Shown in pieces: positions 52,742 to 60,041 of a stretch of DNA of 64,000 nucleotides. The translations under genes and the position numbers were made by a program. This stretch comes from Paludisphaera borealis (GTDB lineage Bacteria; Planctomycetota; Planctomycetia; Isosphaerales; Isosphaeraceae). The notes beneath the pieces are model-generated. The model saw only the letters and a list, made by a program, of their open reading frames with translations, did no database searches and was not told where the DNA came from. The DNA lies in the NCBI RefSeq assembly GCF_001956985.1, contig NZ_CP019082.1, positions 4,030,001 through 4,094,000 of the forward strand, given 5' to 3'. Numbering within the stretch: the stretch's first letter is position 1; every line of letters starts with the position of its first letter.

Positions 52742-55700
52742 TCACACCGGCTCGCCGACTCGGATCTTGACGTCGCGCGGACGGGCGCGGAGGCGGGCGC
52801 GGGAGGCGGCGGCTTTGGCGAGGAGGGTCGGTTCGTCGAGTGGGTTTCGGGGATGGCGTGAGAGGCAGAACGGGGCGACGATCTTCGTCGGGCGGGCGAT
52901 GTCGGCGTCGGCGTTGTGGACGTAGAACTGGCCGCTGGGGAGCGTTGAGAGGTCGGCGGCGGAGCCTCCCTTGGATTGGATCAGGGCTTTGACCGTCTCG
53001 ATCGCGGCGGGGGAATTCACCTTGCCGTAAACATGCGTCGAGCAATTCGCCACGATTCGGTTGTCGATATCCTTGGGATTCTGGGTGGCGAACACCACGC
53101 CCAGGTGGTACTTCCGCGCCTGGGCGACCAGCCGGTTCAGGCTGTCGCGGCAGACGGTCGCCTGCTGCGAGGGGACGAAGTCCCGGGCCTCGTCGATCAC
53201 CAGCAGCCCGCGCAACGGGCGGTCGCCGGGGTGCGGGTTCTTCTTGACCCACGAGAACAGCGTCATCGCGAGCTGGTTCAAGAAGTACCGCTGCGCCTCG
53301 CGGCCGGGGAGGCCGACGAAGCTGACGACCGAGATCCGCGCGGGGTCCGACGCGCGCTCCGAACCGAACAACACGGCCGGATCGAACGCGGTCCCACGCG
53401 ATCGGAGCAGCGGGTTCATCTCCATCTCGGCCCGTAACGCGTCGGCCATCTGCTCGGCGAGCTTCGGCTCGTTGGCGACGTCCAGGCCGGCCTCGGGCGG
53501 CAGCTCCTTCAGCAAGTCGATCAGCGCGTCGAGCCGGCCGCCGCCGTGCCGGGCGAGGTAGCGCAGCGACGCCTTGAGCACGGCGCGCTTCTGATTCGCC
53601 GTGTGGCTCTGGCCGGAGGCCAGCACCGGCGACAGCGTCTCCACCACCATCGACGCCGCGGTGTCCAGCTCCTCGTCGTCGCCGACCAGCGGCGCGAGAT
53701 CGGGCAGGGGCTCGAACGAGAGCGGATTGCCCGACTCCTTGCCCGGCGTCCAGACGACCACGTCGGCGTTGCGATGATAGCGCTCGGCCCTGTCGCGGTC
53801 GTCGTCGGTCCAGACCGGAGGAGGCTCGTCCCAGCGCTCGTCGAGGGCCGCCATGTCGTTCGCCACGTCGATCACGATCGACGGCACGCCCAAAAGCGCC
53901 GATTCCTCGATCAGCCGCTTGAGGAACACCGTCTTGCCCGACCCCGCCCCCGCGAGCACCAGCGCGTGCTTCTCCAGCAGACCGACCGGCATCCCGATCG
54001 ACTCGCCCGGCCTGCCGCCGATCAAACGACGCCCCAGCGGCAGCCGCCCGGCTTCGGTCGCGCCGGACTTCGGTTCAATCATCGATTCGATGATAGGTTC
54101 GTCGATCGTCTCGGGCTTCGTCTCGATCTCCCTCGCGTCGTTGATGAACAGGTCGCTCGCCACGATCTTCTGAACGAGTTCGAGGTTCGAGGCGGGCCGG
54201 CGGGCCTTCAGCCAGAGTTCGAATCCGGGGTCGTTCTTGGCCTTCAGTTCGTGGAGGGCGTGGAGCGTCCGGAGTTCATCGTCGGTCGGGTGGAGAAAGA
54301 GGCCGCCGAGCCGGGTGAACTCGTCGGTCAGCTTGCTCGTCAACGTTCCGCCGGGAATCGCCGTCGACCGCACCACGGCCAGGTGGCGGAACGGGAGGTT
54401 CCTATCGACGCCTGATTGCGTGAGCGCGCCTTTGAGCCGATTCTGGTACGCCCGGGCGTTGGTCTGCTGCAAGGCCCGGACGCAGTAATGCTCCTCGCGT
54501 TCGTTCTCCTTGTGGAAGATCAGGCTCAATCGCGCGTGCAGGGGGATCGTCGTCGCCGCGCCCGTCGCCTCGACATCGACGATCGCGTGGACGTCGGCGG
54601 GAAGGTCGACCTCGTGGATCAGGCATTTCAGGCCGGTTCGGAGCAGCGGGGCGAGCCGCTCGTCGTCGAACTTCTCCTCCAAGATCCAGCTCGGCTTCGC
54701 CGCCGCGCGGAGGGCGTCGAATTCCTGATCGAGCCGGTCCGTCCCGGTCGAGCGGGGAGCGACGGCCGGGGCCTCGGCCCTGGGCGCGACGGTCGCGAAC
54801 GAGGCCAGCTCGACGACCCGCTGATCCTCCAGGCACCGCCGCCGGTGGGCGTCGCACTTCTTGAGGATCTCACGCGGGCTATCGAGCGCCAGTGCGTCGA
54901 ACGCCTCGGGGCGGAACGGGTAGACGGGGTAGGGGGGCGCGAAGTTCGTCGCTTTATAGGCCGCTCCGAGCCGGTCGGCGACGATCGCGCGGGCGACGTC
55001 GGCGTCTCCCGGGGCCTTCAGCGTCTTGACCTCCTCGAACCGATCGAGGAACGTCCGGAGCACCGTCGAGCCGAGGATTCCCCAGGTGCTCTCGACGCAC
55101 GAGACGAGGGTCAGCGTGTTCCGCGTGAGGTCGCGGAGCGCGCCCAGGCCGCCGCCGATCTCGACGATGATCGACTCGGCGGTCGCCTGTTCGGCGAGCG
55201 ACGGCTGCTCCCCCTGCTTGCGATAATGGAGCTGGGTGACGATCGGGTCGAGCTGGTCGAAGGCGAGGACCGTCGGCCCGCTGAGGCTCATGAACCACGA
55301 CAGCGCCTCGACGATCTTGCTCGCCGGCTCCTGGTGGACCGTGAAACCCAGACGCAGCTTGTCGTCGTCCTCGAGGCGCTGGCCCTGAAGCCAGACGTGG
55401 CCGACGTTCAACGTCGTGAAGTCATCCGAATTCAAGCAGATGAGCGCCCGCACGACGTTCTGATACTTGATCGTCTCCCTCGGATACGACTTTCCGAGCG
55501 CGGTGAGCATGGCGTCGACGTCGGTCCGCAGGTCGCGGCTCCGGCGGCCGATCAGGGTCGCGAGCATCGAGGCGAACGACTTGCTCGGGCCGTACTTCTC
55601 GATGATGTGATCGAGGATCCATTTATGCTGGGCGACGTCGCCGTCGAACCGCTGCTGGAGCGAGTCCATGTAGCCCTGGAGGACCGATTCCCAGAAGTTC

Positions 55701-55987
55701 CGCACGTCGGTCAGATCGACCAGGATGAACGCGCACTTGCGGCGCGCGGCCTCGCGGCGGAACGCCCCGAGCAGATGCGTCTTGCCGGTCCCCCCGCCCC
55801 CCACGACGACCCAGCCCAACGGCGAGCCGGCGCCGGAGGTTTGCTCCATCGCGCCGAGCTTGCGCGCGAACTCGGCGCGATGGTTCGCGTGCAGGCGGGC
55901 GACGTCCGAAGGAGGCTGGTCCCAGACGTCGTTCAGCCGCACCGCCCAGTCGAAGTCGGCCGCTCGGATCGCGTCGAGCTCGGTCAT
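52742..55987 (-). CDS. Dual ATPase: N-terminal AAA/STAND-like plus C-terminal HerA/VirD4-like
   Basis: 1081 aa. First ATPase: Walker A GGGGTGKT at 63-70 within GWVVVGGGGTGKTHLLGAF, Walker B TVLAFDQLDPIV near 239-250, sensor VSCVES. Middle region, about 410-640, shows no clear domain. Second ATPase: Walker A LVLAGAGSGKTVFLKRL (GAGSGKT 680-686), Walker B GLLVIDEARDFVP near 927-938 and FATQNPKDIDNRIVANC, the HerA/DUF853 helicase pattern; HerA-type hexamers translocate DNA. It is the last gene of a tight operon (ATGA overlap with the gene before), with a DUF559-type nuclease. A motor plus sensor plus nuclease set is the usual layout of phage or plasmid defence. Two ATPase modules in one chain is unusual. 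Confidence 0.86.
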   Translation of the reverse strand: MTELDAIRAADFDWAVRLNDVWDQPPSDVARLHANHRAEFARKLGAMEQTSGAGSPLGWVVVGGGGTGKTHLLGAFRREAARRKCAFILVDLTDVRNFWESVLQGYMDSLQQRFDGDVAQHKWILDHIIEKYGPSKSFASMLATLIGRRSRDLRTDVDAMLTALGKSYPRETIKYQNVVRALICLNSDDFTTLNVGHVWLQGQRLEDDDKLRLGFTVHQEPASKIVEALSWFMSLSGPTVLAFDQLDPIVTQLHYRKQGEQPSLAEQATAESIIVEIGGGLGALRDLTRNTLTLVSCVESTWGILGSTVLRTFLDRFEEVKTLKAPGDADVARAIVADRLGAAYKATNFAPPYPVYPFRPEAFDALALDSPREILKKCDAHRRRCLEDQRVVELASFATVAPRAEAPAVAPRSTGTDRLDQEFDALRAAAKPSWILEEKFDDERLAPLLRTGLKCLIHEVDLPADVHAIVDVEATGAATTIPLHARLSLIFHKENEREEHYCVRALQQTNARAYQNRLKGALTQSGVDRNLPFRHLAVVRSTAIPGGTLTSKLTDEFTRLGGLFLHPTDDELRTLHALHELKAKNDPGFELWLKARRPASNLELVQKIVASDLFINDAREIETKPETIDEPIIESMIEPKSGATEAGRLPLGRRLIGGRPGESIGMPVGLLEKHALVLAGAGSGKTVFLKRLIEESALLGVPSIVIDVANDMAALDERWDEPPPVWTDDDRDRAERYHRNADVVVWTPGKESGNPLSFEPLPDLAPLVGDDEELDTAASMVVETLSPVLASGQSHTANQKRAVLKASLRYLARHGGGRLDALIDLLKELPPEAGLDVANEPKLAEQMADALRAEMEMNPLLRSRGTAFDPAVLFGSERASDPARISVVSFVGLPGREAQRYFLNQLAMTLFSWVKKNPHPGDRPLRGLLVIDEARDFVPSQQATVCRDSLNRLVAQARKYHLGVVFATQNPKDIDNRIVANCSTHVYGKVNSPAAIETVKALIQSKGGSAADLSTLPSGQFYVHNADADIARPTKIVAPFCLSRHPRNPLDEPTLLAKAAASRARLRARPRDVKIRVGEPV

Positions 55988-56637
55988 GATCCCCGCCCTC
56001 CCAGATAAACGATGTGCCGCTCCTCGCCGGAAGGGGTCCGCAGAACCGCGTCGCGATCCTCGGCCCGGATCTCGGCCGGATTGTCGAGCCGGTACAGCGA
56101 CGCCTCGCCGCTCGTCGCCAGGTCGAGCAGCGCCCCGTCGAGCACCGGCCGGGGGATCGCCGCCAGCTCGCGGCGGAGATCGGCGAGCCGCACCCGCGCG
56201 TTCGCCCGGCCGTCCGAAAGCGCGTAATAGGCGGTCGTCACGCAGGCCTTGGGGTCGTCGATCGCGGGCGGCCCGGCCGCCGACTCGCCAGGCGCCATGA
56301 AATCGCCGAGCGAGAGATTCTTGCGGTCGAGGAACGTCTTGAGCCGGGCGAGCAGGAGACGGAGGACGTCGGCGCCGGCGGTCGACTTGGTGTTCAGATC
56401 GGCGTCGAGATGCCCCCCCAGCCAGGCCCAGCCCTCGTCGGCGAGCGAAACATGAAGCGCCTGCGCGCGGCCGCCGGGAGGCTTCTGCTTGACCTGCGCG
56501 ATCAGGCCCGAGGCTTCGAGCCGCTTGCGGGCAGGCGCGCCGGGGTCGGGCTTGACGTCCTTGAGCCAGTCACCGCCGCCGGCCGCCGCCAGCCGCCACA
56601 GGAAGAGCAGTTCGAGAGGCTTGATCTCATGTTGCAT
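55984..56637 (-). CDS. Small probable winged-helix protein of the HerA operon
   Basis: 217 aa. Residues 1-60 read as a winged helix (LELLFLWRLAAAGGGDWLKD, ARKRLEASGLIAQVK), the rest is alternating helical and basic (DVLRLLLARLKTFLDRKNLS, RANARVRLADLRRELAAIPR). No enzyme motif. Overlaps the nuclease gene by 11 bases and the ATPase gene by 4, so all three are made together. It may link nuclease and motor or recognise DNA. Confidence 0.68.
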   Translation of the reverse strand: MQHEIKPLELLFLWRLAAAGGGDWLKDVKPDPGAPARKRLEASGLIAQVKQKPPGGRAQALHVSLADEGWAWLGGHLDADLNTKSTAGADVLRLLLARLKTFLDRKNLSLGDFMAPGESAAGPPAIDDPKACVTTAYYALSDGRANARVRLADLRRELAAIPRPVLDGALLDLATSGEASLYRLDNPAEIRAEDRDAVLRTPSGEERHIVYLGGRGS

Positions 56638-57751
56638 CGTTGATCCCCGTGCGACGGGCGGAGCGGTCCGACACCCGCCGAAACTCGACCAGGTCGCGAA
56701 CCTTCTCGACGGCCAGCTCGACGTCGCCGACGACTTCGTCCTCGGGCATCCGGAGCACGAGGTAGCCGCTGGTCGTCAGCTCGTAATCACGGCGGCGGTC
56801 GCGCGAAAACGCCGACGCGTCCGAGTGATAATAGAACCCGTCCACCTCGACGACGATTTTTCCCGATTCCCAGACCAGGTCGACCAGCGGCGACGTCCCC
56901 CGGCGGGTTTCGACGTGGACGTTGTACCGGAACAGGCCGGCGAGATTCTCGTCGCGCTCAAGCCGCCGCGCGAGCAGCAATTCGCCGCGGCTCGCGGGGT
57001 TCGGACGGCCGATCAACGGCGAGACCGAGAGCCGGGGTGCGGCGGTCGCGAACGCCGGCGCAATGACGTCGATCGACGTTTCTTCCGCCTCCCGCTCGCG
57101 GACGCGGACGGCCTCGAAGCTGACGCCGTCGAGTGCCGTCGACGCCTCGAGCGCGTCGGGGACGATCAGGACGACCCGGGCCCCGGCCTCGCGGGCGAGC
57201 CATTCCGAGGCCCTCGACAGGCCGTGGAGCGCCTCGACGGCCGGGCGGTCGTCGTCGAGCAGAAGCGCGATCAGCAGCGGCGACGGGTCGACGGCCCGGG
57301 CGAGCTGGGCCGCGTGGACCGAGGCCGGAAACCCGCGCGGGCGGGGAAGCCCGCCGCGCCGGCAGAGCCGCCGGGCGGCCTTCAGCCAGGGGACCGAAAC
57401 GCCCCGCCTCAAGAGGTCGAGTCGGTCCAGGCGGTCGGCCAGGATCGCGTCGAAATCGGCGGTCTGGGCGTCGACCGCCGCGAACCGGGCGTCGTCGCCG
57501 TACCAGTCCGGGAACAACCCGAGGGCCACGGCCGCAAGCTGATCGACCATGTCGTCGATCAGCGCTTTCAAGGGGGGAGGCCGGTCGAACCGGATCGCGA
57601 CCAGCCGAATCCCGCCCCCCGACGCGACCGCCCGCGCCTCCAGCCCGACGCCCACCGCGCCGACCAGCCCCCGCGCCGCGAACACCACTCGCGTCCGCGA
57701 AGCCGGCGGCAAGAGAAGACGATCGAGCTCGTCCGCATAGACGGTCGTCAT
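56627..57751 (-). CDS. DUF559-type (Vsr-like) nuclease of the HerA operon
   Basis: 374 aa. The N-terminal 270 residues are unclassified helical sequence. Residues about 275-374 form a DUF559/Vsr-like PD-(D/E)XK domain: NVHVETRRGTSPLVDLVWES (catalytic Asp), GKIVVEVDGFYYHSDASAF (Glu-x-Asp and His), DRRRDYELTTSGYLVLRMP and EDEVVGDVELAVEKV. Such domains cut DNA or nick it. First gene of the operon, placed to act as effector for the two downstream proteins. Confidence 0.82.
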   Translation of the reverse strand: MTTVYADELDRLLLPPASRTRVVFAARGLVGAVGVGLEARAVASGGGIRLVAIRFDRPPPLKALIDDMVDQLAAVALGLFPDWYGDDARFAAVDAQTADFDAILADRLDRLDLLRRGVSVPWLKAARRLCRRGGLPRPRGFPASVHAAQLARAVDPSPLLIALLLDDDRPAVEALHGLSRASEWLAREAGARVVLIVPDALEASTALDGVSFEAVRVREREAEETSIDVIAPAFATAAPRLSVSPLIGRPNPASRGELLLARRLERDENLAGLFRYNVHVETRRGTSPLVDLVWESGKIVVEVDGFYYHSDASAFSRDRRRDYELTTSGYLVLRMPEDEVVGDVELAVEKVRDLVEFRRVSDRSARRTGINDAT

Positions 57752-57858
57752 CCAGCTATCTCAAGTCGATGCGAAGGTCCTTTAAACGGCCAAATGGCCT
57801 TATGTTACCAGTCCCCAGGCACCGACGCCATTCACTCATTCGTCCAGCCACGGAATGA

Positions 57859-58833
57859 TCAGCCGCCGAGGACGATGGCGAAGATCAGCGGGGCGACGAT
57901 GGTGGCGTCGGAGTTGATGGCGAACTTCGGCGTGGTCTCGTCGAGCTTGCCCCAGGTGATCTTCTCGGTGGGGTTCGCGCCGGAGTACGAGCCGTACGAT
58001 TCGTTGGTGTCGGTGATCTGGCAGAAGTACGACCAGAACGGCACGTCGATCTCCATGTCTTGCTGGAGCATCGGCACGACGCAGATCGGGAAGTCGCCCG
58101 CGATCCCGCCGCCGATCTGGAAGAAGCCGACGCCGCGATCGGTGCAATGCTTCCGGTACCATTCGGTGACGTGCATCATCAGCTCGACGCCGCTCTTCAT
58201 CGTGGAGGGCTTGAGTTCGCCCTTCAGGCAGTAGCTCGTGAAGATGTTGCCGAGCGTCGAGTCTTCCCAGCCGGGGGTGAAGATCGGGATGTTCTTGTCG
58301 GCGGCGGCGAGGACCCACGAATCCTTCGGGTCGATCTGGTATTCGCTCTTGAGCACGCCCGATCGGACCAATTCATAGAAATATTCGTACGGGAGCTTGC
58401 GATCGCCCCGCTTCTCGGTCTCGCTCCAGATCTTGAAGATGTGCTTCTCGATCTTGCGGATCGCCTCGTGCTCGGGGATGCACGTGTCGGTCACGCGGTT
58501 GAGGTGCTGGTCGAGCAGCTTGCGCTCGTCCGCGGGGGTGAGGTCGCGGTAGTGGGGGATGCGGACGTAATGGTCGTGCGCGACGAGGTTGAAGATGTCT
58601 TCTTCGAGGTTGTTGGCCGAGCAGGAGACGGCGTGGACCTTGTCCTGACGGATCATCTCGGCGAGCGAGAGGCCGATCTCGGCGGTGCTCATCGCCCCCC
58701 CCATGGCCAGGAGCATCGGCATGCCCGACTCCAGATGCGCCCGGTAGGCTTCCGCGGCGTCGACCAGGGTGGCGGCGTTGAAGTGCCGGAAGTGGTGCTT
58801 GAGGAAGCCGGAGACGATGCCGTTGGTTTTCAT
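57859..58833 (-). CDS. Deoxyhypusine synthase-like protein
   Basis: 324 aa. Conserved throughout with the deoxyhypusine synthase superfamily: MPMLLAMGGAMSTAEIGLSL, VHAVSCSANNLEEDIFNLV, IPIFTPGWEDSTLGNIF, FFQIGGGIAGDFPICVVPML and the lysine segment GANPTEKITWGKLDETTPK, whose Lys would form the aminobutyl-enzyme intermediate. Bacteria lack eIF5A, so the enzyme probably makes a polyamine (homospermidine or similar) from spermidine. ATG 58833 is chosen; the TTG seven codons earlier has AAGGAA only inside its own codons. Confidence 0.92.
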   Translation of the reverse strand: MKTNGIVSGFLKHHFRHFNAATLVDAAEAYRAHLESGMPMLLAMGGAMSTAEIGLSLAEMIRQDKVHAVSCSANNLEEDIFNLVAHDHYVRIPHYRDLTPADERKLLDQHLNRVTDTCIPEHEAIRKIEKHIFKIWSETEKRGDRKLPYEYFYELVRSGVLKSEYQIDPKDSWVLAAADKNIPIFTPGWEDSTLGNIFTSYCLKGELKPSTMKSGVELMMHVTEWYRKHCTDRGVGFFQIGGGIAGDFPICVVPMLQQDMEIDVPFWSYFCQITDTNESYGSYSGANPTEKITWGKLDETTPKFAINSDATIVAPLIFAIVLGG

Positions 58834-58915
58834 GGCGTTTGTGTGTTCCTTCAATAAAGAAAAGAATAGGAGGAGGGCTTGACCATTCGATTCGACCCAG
58901 ACGTTCCGACATTCA

Positions 58916-59239
58916 TCAATGCGTCGTGAACTTGAGACCGACGATCGCGATCAAGAGCAGCGCGAGGAAGAACAGCCGTCCCGCGTTGGCGGGTTCGCCG
59001 AAGAGCACGATGCCGAGGATGACGGCGCCCGCCGCCCCGATCCCGACCCAGACCGCGTAAGCCGTCCCGATCGGCAGGCTGCGGGCCGCGACGGAGAGCA
59101 TGACCATGCTCACGACGATCCCGGCGATGGTCAGCACGCTCGGCCAGAATTTCGAGAACCCGTCGGTGTACTTCAACCCGACGGCCCAGCCGGTCTCCAC
59201 CAGGCCCGCGACGATGAGAATCAACCATGACCACGACAT
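58916..59239 (-). CDS. gdx: Guanidinium exporter Gdx (SugE-type SMR protein)
   Basis: 107 aa, four transmembrane helices. SMR family with conserved Glu in helix 1 (IVAGLVETGWAVGLKY, the Glu of EmrE/Gdx) and the Gdx-type AYAVWVGIGAAGAVILGIVL. Exports guanidinium in exchange for protons. A guanidine-III riboswitch lies 20 nt upstream, matching the known Gdx role. AGGGGG precedes the ATG. Confidence 0.95.
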   Translation of the reverse strand: MSWSWLILIVAGLVETGWAVGLKYTDGFSKFWPSVLTIAGIVVSMVMLSVAARSLPIGTAYAVWVGIGAAGAVILGIVLFGEPANAGRLFFLALLLIAIVGLKFTTH

Positions 59240-59259
59240 GACGAGATACCCCCTGTAGG

Positions 59260-59300
59260 GCGTCGTCTTGTCATGACCGGGTACGGCGCGTCTCGTCCGG
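59260..59300 (-). promoter_or_regulatory. Guanidine-III riboswitch (ykkC-III)
   Basis: Minus strand reads CCGGACGAGACGCGCCGTAC then CCGGTCATGACAAGACGACG C, nearly the consensus of the guanidine-III aptamer (CCGGACGAGG...CCGUACCCGGUCAGGACAAGACG). The pseudoknot halves CCGG...CCGG and CGCGCCG / CGACGC are kept. It precedes the Gdx start by 20 nt, so guanidinium should turn on translation of its exporter. Confidence 0.93.
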
Positions 59301-59396
59301 GGCCTGATCGGCCGATTCAGATTGTCTTAACAGCATGCCAGATGGCTATTGTACTCGATTTCCCCCGCACGGTAAGGCCTCTTTCGTCTCCGTACG

Positions 59397-59542
59397 AGCC
59401 CGAAGCGCCAGCGAGTGAATGTTCCCCGGCGCCGCCATGAAAATCGCCCCGCGAGCGCATGCCCCGATACAAGCCCGAAGCGCCAGCGAGTGAATTTCCG
59501 GTCGGCCAGCGGGGAATTCACTCGCTGGCGCTTCGGGCTGCT
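59397..59542. repeat. Dispersed palindromic repeats, family A (copy 6, plus a half copy)
   Basis: A half copy at about 59397-59420 (GCCCGAAGCGCCAGCGAGTG) is followed by a complete palindrome at 59466-59542. The right end abuts a family B element (59548), showing nested or stacked repeats. The gap 59301-59777 is made of such repeats and has no supported gene. Confidence 0.88.
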
Positions 59543-59547
59543 GCTCG

Positions 59548-59692
59548 GAAAATTCCGGTCCATGGTTTGCCGTAGGGGCGCCCCTTGTGGGCGCCCGATC
59601 GCCGAGCGTGGTCGGTGGGCGTGAAACGAACCGGGCGCCCACAAGGGGCGCCCCTACCGGATCTGGTCGTGACGCCTGGCGAAAAGCCCCCA
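59548..59692. repeat. Dispersed palindromic repeat, family B (copy 2)
   Basis: Near copy of 2793-2936 including both flanks (GAAAATTCCGGTCC and GCGAAAAGCCCCCA). The loop between arms has changed most. Confidence 0.85.
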
Positions 59693-59777
59693 TTTTCATG
59701 AGGCCGGCTGTCCCGAGGCGTCATGAGGGTTTGTATTCGGACCTGGCCGACGCCAGGCCCCCATTTTCATTCGGCTT

Positions 59778-60041
59778 CTACTTCCCGAGGTCGCGCATCC
59801 GGAGCGTCCCCAGGTCGAGCGGGCCGGGGGCTTTTGGAGCGGCGACGCCGAGCTTGACGGCGTCGTTGCCCCGCGTCGTGAAGACCTCATAGGTCCAGCC
59901 GACGAGCAGCGACGGCAGGGTGAACCGGCCTTCGTCGTCGATCCACGCGGTAATCTCGCCGGTCTCATTGATGACCACAGCCACCGCCCTCTTGACCGGC
60001 TTGCCGCCGGGTCCGAGCACCATGCCGGCGAACGTCCTCAT
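59778..60041 (-). CDS. Small carboxypeptidase-regulatory-like protein
   Basis: 87 aa, one carboxypeptidase-D regulatory-like beta sandwich: TFAGMVLGPGGKPVKRAVAV, WIDDEGRFTLPSLLVGWTYE. No signal peptide. Its ATG overlaps the stop of the fused sigma-factor gene (ATGA), and its fold is the same as the repeats in that protein, so it is probably a detached repeat of the same sensory module. Confidence 0.7.
   Translation of the reverse strand: MRTFAGMVLGPGGKPVKRAVAVVINETGEITAWIDDEGRFTLPSLLVGWTYEVFTTRGNDAVKLGVAAPKAPGPLDLGTLRMRDLGK

Noticed and set aside
59240-59300. Guanidine-II (mini-ykkC) riboswitch
   Set aside because: The paired ACGR hairpins are not present; the sequence matches the guanidine-III pseudoknot instead.
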